From Deinandra increscens subsp. villosa (taxonomy: Eukaryota; Streptophyta; Magnoliopsida; Asterales; Asteraceae), in assembly GCA_039602395.1 (NCBI GenBank), contig JBCNJP010000006.1, forward strand, positions 66,778,509 through 66,842,508: DNA of 64,000 nt. The letters run 5' to 3'. The notes under the pieces were generated by a model. That model was not told the origin of the DNA. It was given only the letters and a program-made list of their open reading frames with translations, and did no database searches. Below, piece after piece: positions 11,812 through 23,519 of the stretch (position 1 is the first letter of the stretch; every line of letters starts with the position of its first letter). Both the position numbers and the translations under genes were made by a program.

Positions 11812-12865
11812 ACCTCACTTATTTGGCCAAATGGTGGTGGAGGTTCAAAGTGGAAAAGGATGCTCTATGGAGGAGGGTTGTATGGGACATCCACAATACT
11901 TCAAGGTCATGGTGTTCGGTGCCTACTAAGTTATCTCTTGCTGGAAATTGGAAACAAGTCCATAAAGCAGTGGTTGACCTTGAAACACTTGGTATATTTG
12001 TCAAGCGCCATACAAGGGTGGCTTGGTTCTGGCTCCTCTATTCTCTTCTGGCTCGATTCATGGATTGATGAAATGCCTTTAAAGAACCATTTCCGGATCT
12101 GTTAATGTTAGAGGCGAAAAAATCATGCTTTGTTGGGGATCGAGTTGTGTGGAGGAATAATGCTCTAGTATGGAGGTTCCACTGGAAGCGTCCGTCGAAA
12201 CCCCGTTGGAATTGACGGCTCTTAATCTTCTAACATCCTTGATTTTTTCTGTCAATTTGCAGGGTCATGACGATTCATGGTGGTGGTCAGTTGATGCTTC
12301 GGGCCTTTTCTCGGTTAAAAGCATTAAAGGAAAGATTCAAGCCACACAAGCTCCTATCCCGGATTCAACATTTGAATGGAATAACTGGGTACCAAAGAAG
12401 GATTCTTTTCTCGTATGGCGAATGTCTCTCAACCGTCTTCCTACTCGATTGGCCCTTATGGATCGTAGGATTGATGTTCCCTCTGTTTTGTGTCCGACCT
12501 GTGGTGGTTTTGATGAATCGGTGAACCATATATTTTTTGAATGCGGGTTTGCTCAACTGATATGGGAGGATGTTACTAGATGGTGCAAGATTTCAAGGTT
12601 CTTCATTTTTTGTGTCATGGACTTGGTTGATTTCCACAAGCATGTGATTGGGAACTGGAAATACAAGAAGATTATCAATTTGGTGATATAATCAACAATA
12701 TGGTGTCTTAGGTGCGCACAGAATAAACGAGTTTTTGAGGGTGTTGAAGCCTCTCGTTCTAGGCTGCTGGAGGGGATCAAGATCCTTAGTCACTTATGGA
12801 TGAAGAACCGAACTAGGTTGAACATTTCTTGGGAATTTTACAGAGACTTTTGTTTCGTATTGTGA
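11812..12865 (+). pseudogene. LINE (L1-like) ORF2 C-terminus with zf-RVT domain
   Basis: Continues the frame interrupted at 5588. Visible blocks: LAKWWWRFKVEKDALWRRVVWDIH (shown in part: AKWWWRFKVEKDALW), then after frameshifts a zf-RVT domain with WVPKKDSFLVWRMSLNRLPT, the CPTCGG cysteine pair and the ESVNHIFFECGFAQLIW block (about 12380-12580). An in-frame stop follows near 12690, after which the frame continues to a natural C-terminus at about 12865. The reverse transcriptase domain is not in the window because only the last part of the ORF precedes the Copia insertion. Frameshifts and the stop make it a dead copy. Confidence 0.85.
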
Positions 12866-12892
12866 TGACTAAAGTCTTTTGGTGACCACTAT

Positions 12893-13580
12893 TTAATTCA
12901 AAATTTGGTGGCGATATCAAGTGTCTTTTTTTATTAATTAAACTATGATCAAACTTTTTGTTTATTATATAGTATAGAGTATAGATAGATAGATAGATGT
13001 AACTTAATAAACTATAATTGGTTATTAAATAATTTAAAATACAATAAATTAATAATGGATATATATATCCAAAATTAGAAGATCCGCTACAATAAATAAA
13101 TAGTTGATATATATATCCAAAATTATAAGATCCGCTTGTGAATGTTTATTGGCGGGAAAAATTGTTGAGGATGAATGTGATGGTGCCACATGGCAAATTG
13201 TGGTGCCAAAAACTTTTCTTTTAATTCAAAATTTTGTGGTGATGTTAAGTTTCTTTTTTTATTAATTAAACTATGACTAAACTTTTTGTTTATTATATAG
13301 TATAGAGTACAGATAGATATAGATAAATGTAACTTAATAAACTATATTATATATTAAATTAAAAAATTAAATTATTGGTTATTAAATAATTTAGAAGATA
13401 ATAAATAAATAGTGGATATATATCCAAATTTAGAAGATCCGCTATAATAAATAAATAGTGGATATATATATCCAAAATTAGAATATCCGCTTGTTAATGT
13501 TTATTGGCGGGAAAAATTGTTGAGGATGAATGTGGTGGTGCCACATGACAAATTGTGGTGCCAAAAACTTTTCTTTTATT
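12893..13580. repeat. Two tandem copies of a ~330-bp AT-rich unit
   Basis: Unit 1 (about 12893-13225) and unit 2 (about 13226-13575) share 'attaattaaactatga.caaac', a tagatagata stretch, 'gtggatatatatatccaaaattaga' and 'tggcgggaaaaattgttgagg', each ending at 'tggtgccaaaaacttttctttt'. The unit also contains smaller internal duplications. Origin unknown. Confidence 0.75.
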
Positions 13581-16010
13581 ATATATATATAGATTTTGTT
13601 GGTCCTTCAAAAAAAAGGTATTGTACGATAGTTTTCAATTTTAAATGTAAGGGTCGTTATATGTTTTTTATTTTATTTTTTTTAGTATCGTTATAATAAT
13701 GTAATATTTTTATGTGTACGTAATATTCTTGCGTCAGCACCCAAGTTGCGAAATCTAGTTTAAATACTAAACAAAACTCTTAATCTCGAAAAATTAACTA
13801 CAAACAATATAAGCATAAAAGAAAAATATATGGACTTAGCCTACTATCAAAGGTGGATTACACTTTTAGGGATTTAAGTAACTTTTAATTTAAAATAGTA
13901 ATAACAATACCTTCGTTATGCCGAAGAAATAATATAGTACAACACCATAATACAAAACATAAATAAATAATTAAACTAAACGTTACAAAAGGTAAAGTTT
14001 ACTCAAACTCAATGGGTCTCCAACGGTTGAGTCTTCTTCAACTTTGTTTTTGGCTTCAACAATTAAAAAGGTTGATGTTAGCGGCGGTTGAGGGTTCATG
14101 GTAACCACGGGTCCCTTAAAATATATTTCACGTTTCCTCTAAGACGAACACATGTGTCTCCCAGTGTACAAAATCTGAAACATTAATTGTGTATTGTCGG
14201 AGATGGTTCTCACACCTGAGAAAGCATCTGAGTCTTATGGTGTTTAGGAATTTAATAGAAAAGGATGAAGATGGTTGCGAAAATTAAAACGTGAGATACA
14301 CAATCTCTTATAGGCCAGTGAGAGTTCTCGCCTTTATTTGGGTTTCCCTCTAAAGTGTGTTTAACCATATGTATAAGATGTGTATTAACAAATGGGTTAG
14401 ACCAAAACATTATGTTTATTCATGACAAGTTGAAAGTAGTGGGATTCTGAATAATAACAACAAACGAGCTTCGGACCGCCTCTAGGTCTTACGATCCATG
14501 AAGGTAAATGCGTCTCTGTGTCGTGTACAAGTGCAACACACATAGACTATCTGTCACTTGCAAACCATATGCGTAGTGGTCACACCGGCCTGCCATGCCA
14601 CCTCATGTCTAGACCTCTGGGCAACGAGTTAAAAATACAAAGGCAACTATCAAGTGGGGCTTTCAGCGATGTGAATTACGTCATCGATACGTCACATTAC
14701 GCCCATCCCCATTTCTATTCGTGTGCAAGTGAGAGCACAAGTTAGGGCGCGTACTAGTGTGCCCTACTAAATAAAAAAATATATATAAAGAGTGTTCATC
14801 CTTATGAACCTCTATAAGGTTTGTTCAACCACCCATATGAGATAACTTCCACTTACATTTAATCCATTTTAAGTTTTCTTTAATGTAAACGCAACTTCGA
14901 GCATCAATATATTATCTAAATATATTATGTTTATTATGTTTATTCATGACAAGTTAAGTTGTCATCATGTGTATAGACATGAAGGAAAAAAGAAGAAGAA
15001 ACACAAAAATTATCTAAATAACCTTTCATTCAATTGAAATTTAATAGTTTTTACATTAGTTCTTAAGTTTGTACGATAAAAATGATTCTTACATGAACTT
15101 TACCCTTGGTATAAAATTGATCTTCATGTGAAAATGCATTTGGTTTCCCTCATTTATTCTCCATTAAATTGCATTATGGTGATCGTTTTACTTGATTCAT
15201 AGATCGTTCGTATGTTTGATTTGCTTGATATTTCGTTCGTATGTTTGATTTGCTAGATATTGAGATTTTTATTAAGATGACGATGAGGTGGATAATGTTA
15301 TGTCAAAATTAGGTTATGATGATTTGCTTTATATTGAGAAGTTATTTTTTTAAATCGGGAAAATTACTATAAGGTTATACGTAATACCCTGTGGTGGGGC
15401 GTTTTAGCCCCTTCACGTCAGAATACGCCCATCACCACTGCTTACACCCCCCCCCCCCCGGGTGTTTCCCTTCCCTCCGTGGTAAGTTTTTTTTTTTCAA
15501 CCAATCAATTAATTACTAATCAAATAACCACCATTCATACTATCACTAACCCACTATATCATTTTATCACTTTCACATCATATCCTGCATAATACACTTT
15601 TCAGCTTTAAACTTCTACACCACTACGAATTTCCTAATACCCTACAAGCATGCTTTCACAACCATTTGAAACTGCATGGATAACAAACGAGTATAATTAC
15701 AAGAATCTATCCTTTTATGATATGATTGAAAGAATGGGTAAACTACCAGTTTTACTCCTCACGTGCCATCTATATCCATCTGCAATGATTTAACATAACA
15801 CCTAATTTAAATAGTTGTTACTCAAAAGATATCAATTCGTAATTAAGTTTTGGAAAAAAATGATGCCAAGTAATCAAGTATAATTTTTTTTCTCAAAAGA
15901 ACTCATTCCATTATTTACGGTAATCATATAACTGGTGAAATTTATAATTATCTCTAGATTAACAATTTAACATGGTTATATGAAATAATTGTTTTAGATA
16001 ACCATGTTAG
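13581..16010. other. Intergenic, no gene seen
   Basis: No recognisable protein, RNA or complete mobile element. At 15370-15470 a GC-rich patch with 'gtggtggggcgttttagcccc' and a C-run looks like a Harbinger MITE end, but no partner end was found. At 15205-15260 there is a short tandem repeat of 'ttcgtatgtttgatttgct'. Confidence 0.4.
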
Positions 16011-16021
16011 AAAAATATCTC

Positions 16022-16112
16022 ACATGCATCCTTGTTCTCTTCTATGATAGGGAGATGTGCCACCTAACCCATTGATCAAGGACTAAAATTAAAATCACAA
16101 ACCCTTATAAAT
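16022..16112 (+). promoter_or_regulatory. Promoter of Pro/His-rich gene 1
   Basis: Contains 'catgcatcc' (RY-like core CATGCA) at 16023, the shared block gtgccacctaacccattga at 16057-16075, and a TATA box TATAAAT at 16106-16112, 83 bases before the ATG. The same order occurs before the genes at 19396 and 53898. Confidence 0.65.
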
Positions 16113-16188
16113 TCAAGCATATTTCTAACCAATCACAACCACAACAAGATTTAGATACCATAAAAAGAAAAGAAAAAAAGAAAGAAAG

Positions 16189-16299
16189 ATGACTAAACCA
16201 ACACCATCAGCTCCGGTGGTTCACCAACCTTCTCCACCGGTGGTTCACCTCATTCACCACTCTGTTGTCCAAAACCCATCACCTAATAAACACCACTAA
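16189..16299 (+). CDS. Small Pro/His-rich protein 1 (36 aa), unknown family
   Basis: An uninterrupted ORF encoding 36 residues, starting MTKPTP and ending NKHH, with two VVH units (PVVHQPSPPVVH). It has 8 Pro and 6 His. There is no hydrophobic N-terminus, so no signal peptide is seen. I call it a gene because two independent loci in this window (19396-19536, 53898-54059) keep the same start, the same KHH end, the same promoter and the same 3' flank while the middle varies in frame by whole codons. This copy is the most diverged (QNPSPNKHH in place of HHPSPPHKHH). The family is not one I recognise; a metal-binding or wall-associated role would be a guess. A non-coding transcript cannot be excluded. 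Confidence 0.6.
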   Translation: MTKPTPSAPVVHQPSPPVVHLIHHSVVQNPSPNKHH

Positions 16300-16537
16300 T
16301 CAATCATGTGGCAGATCTAGTAAGTAACACCATGTGTACCTTGTACAAGTCTTCTGCTATATATCAAGAATGGTGTGTGATCACTACTTGATCACAATAT
16401 TGTTTTAATTTCTGTTGCTATTTTCTGTGTATCAATAATCATGGTGTTATTTAAGATCTATGATGTGTTGTAACATATATTAACTATAATGAAAGTATTA
16501 TTTTTATTATCTATATCTATACTATATTATAATTAAG

Positions 16538-16926
16538 GTTGCAAAAGCCGCTAGGCGCTATCAGGTCGGTCGACAGGGGAGTTGTGAGTACTCGGGTCTA
16601 GACGGGGAGTACTCGGGGAGTACTCGGACATGGTAACTATAATATAATTAAATTTCTTGGATTATATACATGTACAAATAATAATATTCATAACAAAATA
16701 TGTAAAAAATAATATATATCAATAAAAGTTCAACAAGCAAGAACATTATTAGCCTTACATAGTGGCGGAACCAACTTTTTCTTTTATATAAGTCACAATA
16801 TAAGGCATACCATTAAACTTGTCCGAGTGCGCCCACCCTAGGCGGATTATTGCCAATGCGCCTCGGCAACCCACCGCCTAGCGAGTACTCGGCGAGTACT
16901 CGGACGCCTAGACCGACTTTTGCAAC
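16538..16926. mobile_element. MITE with 'gttgcaaaagccg' inverted ends
   Basis: Left end gttgcaaaagccgctaggcg; right end reverse complement gttgcaaaagtcggtctaggcg. Both subterminal zones carry repeats of 'gagtactcgg', in opposite orientation overall. 389 bp, non-coding. I found no exact target duplication. It lies just 3' of Pro/His gene 1. Confidence 0.7.
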
Positions 16927-16945
16927 AGTGAATTAATACCTATAG

Positions 16946-17010
16946 CTATGGAGATGATCGGGTGAGTGGGTAATGCCCCCTTTATAGTGATCCAAATTTG
17001 CCGTTAAAAA
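16946..17010 (+). repeat. SINE 3'-end fragment
   Basis: 'gatgatcgggtgagtg' followed by 'tgatccaaatttgccgtt' and an A-rich tail; the same sequence ends the SINE-like element at about 60080-60290. The tRNA-like head is missing here. Confidence 0.45.
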
Positions 17011-17089
17011 AATAATAAAAAATACTTAGAGATTAAAAATTATAAGGGGGCAAAATAGTCTTTTAAATAGGGAATTAAAATTATCTTTT

Positions 17090-17345
17090 TAAGATTTGAA
17101 TCATATAATTGTGAACAAATGTTTCATGAGTTGTGTTTCAACTGATTTGTGTACAATCTCGGGTCAAAACAAAACCAACCACACAAACACTGCTAGCCGA
17201 CAGTAAAAACACGGACAAAGTATAGCTGTCGACTAGCAGACGGCGGTTTACCAATGAAAGCGTTGTTCAACATCGACAACTTTGATGGATCTGTGGGTTT
17301 ATGATCAGTTTTTACCAGGTACTTTTTTATAAGGGTTGGGTTCTA
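17090..17345 (+). repeat. Duplicated block 3' of Pro/His gene 1
   Basis: About 17190-17345 matches 18515-18690 closely (shared 'ctgtcgactagcagacg', 'caacatcgacaactttgatgg', 'ggtttatgatcagtttttacc'). Parts of 17090-17140 and 17880-17940 match the 3' flank of the third Pro/His gene (about 54370-54590). This shows that the Pro/His genes were copied together with long flanks. Confidence 0.65.
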
Positions 17346-17970
17346 TAGAAAACCAATATTTTGCAAAAAAACCAAGAAAAAAACTTATTTTTTTAAAAAA
17401 CTTTTTTTATATGTTTCTTTCCTGATTTTAAGAATACTGAAAAAAGAAAAAACCTTACAAACATTTTCGAGTTTTTTTTAAAAAATAAAATAAAATTCGG
17501 ATTTTAGCTTGAAATTAATAATACACTATGCAACAATAATATAGAATTGATTTATGAATGTCAATTCTTTGTTTTTTACATTATTCGCATAAACCACCTC
17601 CATATTTAAGTTAAGTTTATACTTTTTAAGTAGTTTTAATTATAATGCATTATGTAATACTATTAGTACTATTGCATGATGCACTAATAAAAAATGACCA
17701 AACTTTTTATTTTTAAATTTTTCCCCTATAAATAAAGCTAATAAAATTATAGACATTTAGGTGAAATCCTTTTTAGAAATTATTAATATATGAAGAAGTT
17801 ATAGGGAAAAAAATTAGTTTTTTAGTTTTCCAGATAATTGTTGATTTTCTGTAGATATTTTCCCTTTTTTATAAATGAAATGAAACCCAAAATTTCTTCA
17901 TCTATGCGATCTTCATCTTATTCATTGCAAAAATCAAATACTTTTGTGTCAGTATGCTTATGATTAAAAA

Positions 17971-18213
17971 TGGGGTTTCTTAGGGACACCTCATCTTTTT
18001 TTCAATACACCAACCCTATACGTGAAGGATAGGGCTCTCCTTCACGTATAGGAGGGGTGTCAAAATAAAATAGCTTGCATTTCTCTCTCCCTTTCACGTA
18101 TAGAGGGGGTGTAAGAATTAAGGGGTGAAGGATAAACCTATCCTTCACGTATAACTGTCAGAGCATGATAGTACAACGTCAGGGAATGTCGGGGGGATGT
18201 CTAAGAACCCTCA
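17971..18213. mobile_element. MITE with repeated 'tatacgtgaagg' palindromes
   Basis: Inverted ends: ggggtttcttagggacacctc on the left, gagggttcttagacatcccc as reverse complement of the right. The interior repeats 'tatacgtgaaggatagg' in both orientations (about 18013, 18036, 18097, 18139), making several hairpins. A further copy of the motif lies just outside at 18225. Confidence 0.6.
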
Positions 18214-18514
18214 TGTAGAGCTCTATACGTGAAGGTTAGGTCAAAAATATTTATTTTTTAAATTTTTTTTAGTATTGTTCTATAAATTAGATAATTAACA
18301 AAATTCCAGAAACATACAATTTTAAGAGGCCTCCCTCCGCTCCATTTTTAGTATTGTTCCATTTAATCGTTTCATAAAAAAGTTATTTTAATTTTTCTTT
18401 TTATTTTCAATTTTATCAATTTTTTATCAATTTTGGGAAAACATATTATGACCTGCATTCGTTTATTATTTTATTGTAATTTTCTATTAGTATATACCAT
18501 AGAGCATTAAGTTT

Positions 18515-18690
18515 ATAACTAGCAGACAAAGTAGAGCTGTCGACTAGCAGACGACGGTTTACCGACGAAAGCGTTGTGCAACATCGACAACTTTGATGGA
18601 TCGGTGGGTTTATGATCAGTTTTTACCAGGTACTTTTTTATAAGGGTTGGTTCTAAAGAAAATCAATATTTTGCAAAAAACCAAAAAACT
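18515..18690 (+). repeat. Second copy of duplicated block, 5' of Pro/His gene 2
   Basis: Matches 17190-17345. It places the MITE at 17971-18213 and about 1 kb of AT-rich sequence between the two copies. A 60-codon ORF directly downstream (18723-18905) has no recognisable domain. Confidence 0.7.
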
Positions 18691-19268
18691 GAATTCGTTC
18701 AAACTTTGAGGGAACCACTAGCATGAGGTCATATGCCAATAATCTCTACACACAACTCTTTAAAGCCTACCTTAACGCGATCACAAGTGAGTCATCAACC
18801 AAACATTGGCTAGGTTCCATGGTGGATCGGGATATGGTTAATCATGATACTAAAGACACGATGAAACTTTTAACACAGAAGCTTGAAAAATATTTTGGCC
18901 TTTGAAATTTGCAAACATTAGGACTCTGACTTTATTATTTGGAGTTTTATGGATTAATTACTTTTTATTGCCAATTTTAAGCGCTTTTTATTTCGCTCGC
19001 GTGTGTTTTATTCTATAAGTGTATTATGTTAATCTTCTCCAAATAAATATAAAGTACATACCAAACACATCATTCAAATTTAATTATATTACGTTTGTGT
19101 TCAATTGGTAAAATACTAAATGAGTTACAAAACCTAGTTACATAACACGGTAAAATACTAAATACTAAAATAATATATATATAAACTAAAAAGCTAAAGT
19201 TTCATTACTTTCTGTTATATTAAATCAAACAAATATAGAAAATAACGTGGTTTCTGTGATTGGTGGAT

Positions 19269-19336
19269 GTGCCACCTAACCCATTGATTGAGGGTTGAAA
19301 TTAACTTAATGATTAAGTACCCACCCCTTTATAAAT
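19269..19336 (+). promoter_or_regulatory. Promoter of Pro/His-rich gene 2
   Basis: Shared block gtgccacctaacccattga at 19269-19287 and TATA box at 19330-19336, 66 bases before the ATG. The RY-like motif present before genes 1 and 3 is not seen here. Confidence 0.65.
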
Positions 19337-19395
19337 TCAAACGTTTCTCCAACTAACCACAACTACAAGATTTATTTATCTACCTCAAAACAAGG

Positions 19396-19536
19396 ATGAC
19401 TAAACCAACACCGCCACCAGCCCACCACACACCACCACCACCTCCCGTCGTCCACCACCCTTCGCCACCAGTGGTTCACACCCCACCGCCACCTCCCGTT
19501 GTCCACCACCCTTCACCACCACATAAACACCACTAA
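19396..19536 (+). CDS. Small Pro/His-rich protein 2 (46 aa), unknown family
   Basis: Encodes 46 residues, 20 Pro and 10 His, beginning MTKPTPPPAHH and ending PSPPHKHH. The core is two PPPPPVVHHPSPP units joined by VVHT. There is no signal peptide, no Cys and no aromatic residue. The start codon is fixed by the TATA box 66 bases upstream, which leaves no room for an upstream exon unless transcription starts elsewhere. Paralogues: 16189-16299 and 53898-54059. The 3' flank (catgatcgagatctag, aagtaacaccatg, tgctatatat) is conserved among copies, which supports a transcribed unit. The repeated VVHHP module resembles extensin-like and metal-chelating His-rich sequences only in composition; no function is assigned. 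Confidence 0.65.
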   Translation: MTKPTPPPAHHTPPPPPVVHHPSPPVVHTPPPPPVVHHPSPPHKHH

Positions 19537-19799
19537 TTAATCATCATCATGATCGAGATCTAGTTCATCTAGCAATTAAGTAACACCATGTCTTGTAAAA
19601 GTCTTCGTCCATCTGCTATATATATCAAGATGATGGACTACTTGATTACATTCTTACTATTCTATTTAATTTGCTGTTTTCTGTATCAATTATTCTTACT
19701 ATTCTATTTAATTTGCTGTTTTCTGTATCAATAACCGTGGTGTTATTTAATTAAGATATGTGATGTGTACGTTTTCTTCTTATATTAACTATGTATAAT

Positions 19800-21589
19800 G
19801 AATTATTATTGTTGTGTATAATTGTCTGTGTGTGAAACATATATGAGGTTGATTCCCTTTTTATTTGAATCATATGCTAGTTAGTGATGAATAATCGTTT
19901 AGCCAAAAGAAAAACATAGGTAACGAATTTGTTTGTATGTCGGTGAAAGTCGTATTTTTTAGGGTGAACAATGAGTTTCTCTATGATTGGGTTTTACCGA
20001 GATATGATCATCGTCGTAACATAATATGATCATCGCTATAAAGACTCAAATCAGACAAAGGGTTCGGATCTAAGGCATTTAGGCCATAATTGTGGAAACG
20101 ACATCTCCGCCTTGACGCTGGCAAACCATCACAACCAAAAATAAAAAATTATTGAAATAGAGGGTAAGTCTTCATCAAGCAATAGAAAATCCCTCACAAC
20201 CGAAGACCGTCATCTAGAATGACAATAGGGGCCGACGGCTAGCCGATGACCACAAACCGTCAGTCACAACAATAATAATGTGTGGGCTAGAAAAAAGAAA
20301 GATAGATGTTTTGTCACAACAATCACGCATCCCAAGCGATTTCAAAAGAAGGAATACATCTTCCCTCATAAACGTATGTTACTAATTGAGACGACGGCTC
20401 GCTGGCGACCACGAACCGCAGGTCAACAAAGGACTAGAGCCAAGGCACAACGACAATCAAATGGTAGCTCAGAGAGAAGAGAGATAAACAAAACAGAGAG
20501 AAGAGAAATAATGAGAGGGAAATATAAGTGACCCAAATAAAGAGAAAATCAAATATTTGCTCACAAAAATAACGTGTGGGCCAGAAGAGAAAGACAATTG
20601 CTTAGTTAAAAAAATAACGTGTGGGCCGACCAGTACACACGTATGCAACCCAATCAATTTCAAAAGGAAGAGTAAATCCTCCCTCACAAATGTATCTTAC
20701 TAAATGTATATTTATATAATTTCTAATTTTATCCCACCATAAATGTGAGGTAAGCTTCCACTGTTTGTGTTCTACGTTTCAAGACTTTTACATGTTCAAA
20801 CACCCTCCCTCACAAATGTATCTTACTAAATGTATATTTATATAATTTCTAATTTTATCCCACCATAAATGTGAGGTAAGCTTCCACTTTTTTTGTTCTA
20901 TGTTTCACGACTTTTACAAGTTCAAACACCAAACTTTAAGCATCAATATGTCATTCATCTTAGGTTTGTTTTAGAAATGGATTGATTTGTTGTGAAACTC
21001 TTGCATGGTATAAGAACACAAACCCGGTAAAGAAGAACTATGTTAATAGAAATTACATTCAGTTTTTTTTTGGTCAAAAGTTGGTGAAAACCCAATTTTT
21101 TAACTTGGTAAAAGAAATTCATTTTCACTGTTTTTCTCGAATATTTTCAAAAGAATGTGTGGTGCTATTAGAGGTTCCAAAACTAGTACCTTATTCTGGC
21201 GCTCATATACATTTTGACTACTGATAACTAAACATGTTCTTTTGAGCCGAGGTCTCGGGTTCGAGGACTGGGAATCTAAATTTTCAGCATTGTTTAGTTT
21301 TGACCCTCTTCTTTAAGCTAAAATCTGTAAACAAATTATTTGTTACGCGGTGAAAAGATCATATGCGCAGCGCTTACAACACAATGGTTTGGAGTCATGT
21401 TCCCGTGAATAATGTTCTCAAGTCCAAATCTTCGGCCTAAAGGCCTAACCCTTTTTTTTAAAGCGTAATCCTTTTTTTTTTCTTTCCAGTATAACCCCCC
21501 TCCCACATTGGAATTCTCATGTAGGGGAGCTATTATCATGGACCGAAGTATGTGATGCCTCCAAATACCCTCGAACCCATAATCTCTAT
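19800..21589. other. Intergenic with small tandem duplications
   Basis: 20680-20930 is a two-unit tandem repeat of 126 bp starting 'tccctcacaaatgtatc'. 20240-20445 holds a diverged direct repeat ('gacggct.gc.g.cgaccac.aaccg.'), and 20560-20630 repeats 'aaaaataacgtgtgggcc'. No gene is recognisable; an 83-codon ORF at 20280 overlaps these repeats and has low-complexity composition. Confidence 0.5.
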
Positions 21590-21848
21590 TTAGACGGGAA
21601 GTTCATTTGGAATAGAAAAGAGTCAAGGATATTCCAATCCAAAGTATCGTAAGCCATCTCGAAATCAGAGTAAGGATCTTGCATTTTTCCCCCCAAAACG
21701 TCACCTCGTTAACAATAAGAGCCTCCTCAAGAATATTTCGGCCCGTAATGAAAGCCATTTTCTCCTCGGAAATTAAGGAAACAATTGGCCCTTTGATACG
21801 GTTCGTGTGACAACCGTCGGAATCCCAGATTATTCCCGCTCCCGACAT
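21590..21848 (-). pseudogene. LINE reverse transcriptase fragment
   Basis: On the minus strand the sequence encodes ISEEKMAFITGRNILEEALIVNEV, seen in part as AFITGRNILEEALIVNEV, the plant L1-like RT block (QSAFIxGRxILDxxLIxNEV in the family). A frameshift follows, then DTLDWNILDSFLFQMNFP in another frame, the next RT segment. Both ends are truncated. Confidence 0.75.
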
Positions 21849-22810
21849 ATCCTACATACAAGCATATCATACTCAGTAGACTTTAAATTGCATCATTTAA
21901 CGTCTTACATGCCGTAGCATAATCAGTTTATTCCATTCATGCATCAGTAGTTTAGTAATTACCGAATCACACAACCATTTTAACCAGCACACACGAACGT
22001 TGATGACGTTTCCAAATTTTTTTTTGAACAACATGACGTTTCCAATTAAAGGTTCAAATTAACATTTCAATATTTTGCAATATATTTAAATAGTTAAAAT
22101 ATATTTAGGTTACGCCTTATTTTAACACGAACGCTCCAAGCGTTATTATTACTTGATCAAGCCTAGATATGCGCAACAACAATGAATCATTTAACTTGAA
22201 ATAATATTTTTATTTAATAAAAATATTAGCTATAATAATATACGAGTAAAAGTCTCGCGCGTTGCTGCGGGCTGACATTTTTTGTCAGCGAGATACAAAA
22301 GTCAGAGCTCATCTTCAGGGACCAGGAGATGAAAATTGAATTTGCTTTCCATATATCAGCTAATTCTTGAGAAGCCTATCAGCCAAGTCTTGTAGCACCA
22401 TTCATGTTCCTGAACAACAAAACATAGTTCATAAAAATGGTAACTTTAAAAGTCATTTTTAAAGAAAACATGATTTGTTGAGGCTTTTGTTGAAACCAGT
22501 AGGGTTTATGTCTTTTTGCAAATGCAGACTTGTTTTGTTTGTGAGGATACACAAATCCATTTTTTTTCACCGACTTTAGTTGATTTATATAGCAAATTTG
22601 AATTTTCAACTAATATTACTAATCAACAAAAGGTAAAAACTTGAAGCCTAAAACAAACAAACCTCTGTCGAAGGACAATTAATCTAGTAAAATTAAAACT
22701 AATACCTCTGATTGTAAGGGCAACACCCCAAAACTGCAACAAAAGAAAAAAGTAAAATAACATGAGATAAATTGTAAGAAAATTAGGCAAGAACAGTAGT
22801 GCATCAATTC

Positions 22811-22936
22811 TAGTCTTGGATGAAGTATTAAAATGTAGGCTCATATTATACTATATATACATTTTACCACTTATAGTCTTGGATGAAGTATTAAAATGTA
22901 GGCTCATATTATACTATATATACATTTTACCACTTA
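22811..22936. repeat. Tandem duplication, two 63-bp units
   Basis: 'tagtcttggatgaagtatta...ccacttata' occurs twice head to tail, identical by eye. The unit is a multiple of three and keeps a short ORF open, but no protein family is recognisable. Confidence 0.85.
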
Positions 22937-23362
22937 TAGTCCCATCCATAATGCTTAAGTTACAAGACTTTATTGCATACTTTGTAAATGTACAAGTCCT
23001 CATTTCATTCCCTTGGTACAATCCCCTTTTGCATATGGATGTGAGGGTGGGGTCACATGGTCGTTGAGGGTTGAGGTTAAGTGGGAGTTATATTTTTTTT
23101 ATAGAGAAAGGAAGCCTTCATAAGAACATATATAAAATATTCGAGTAATGTTATTTAAATACAAACAAATGTTTTTTCTTAGTCATAGTAAAATACTCAC
23201 GTAAATTTAGTGCAAAAAAATATTTGACCCACCTTATAAATTTAGTTTACAAACATATATAATAGTTGATTAATTCTAAATAAAATACAATAAGTGTAGT
23301 AGCTCAGTAGTTTGGAACAAAATACCTAATTAATAGTAATGTTTTTCTCTAACTAACTCTTA

Positions 23363-23519
23363 GACTATTCGTAATGGGGCTTAAATATGTTTTTAGCGCC
23401 CCTTTCACGCCCTCTCCCATTACGCAGGGGCGCTTAAAGCAAAAAAATTATGAAGGGCTTGAAAAATCCCAACCACTACACATGAGGGGCTTGAAAAATC
23501 CCAACCACTACACATAGCC
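23363..23519. mobile_element. Harbinger-type MITE (157 bp)
   Basis: Left end gactattcgtaatggggc, right end reverse complement ggctatgtgtagtggttggg, flanked by TTA on both sides (23360-23362 and 23520-23522). An internal 29-bp direct repeat ('gggcttgaaaaatcccaacc') sits next to the right end. Its left end resembles the terminus of the transposase-bearing element at 3307. Confidence 0.75.

Noticed and set aside
15370..15470. GC-rich Harbinger-MITE-like end
   Set aside because: No matching inverted end or target duplication could be found nearby.
18723..18905. 60-codon ORF between duplicated blocks near Pro/His gene 2
   Set aside because: Normal-looking composition, but no family recognised and no paralogue in the window. 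A translated search would decide; a gene-fragment hit would reinstate it.
20280..20531. 83-codon basic ORF
   Set aside because: Low-complexity Arg/Lys/Glu-rich sequence over local repeats; an overlapping ORF exists on the other strand.
21230..21430. Possible tRNA-derived SINE ('gggttcgaggactgg')
   Set aside because: B-box-like sequence alone; no A box at proper distance and no similar copy in the window.
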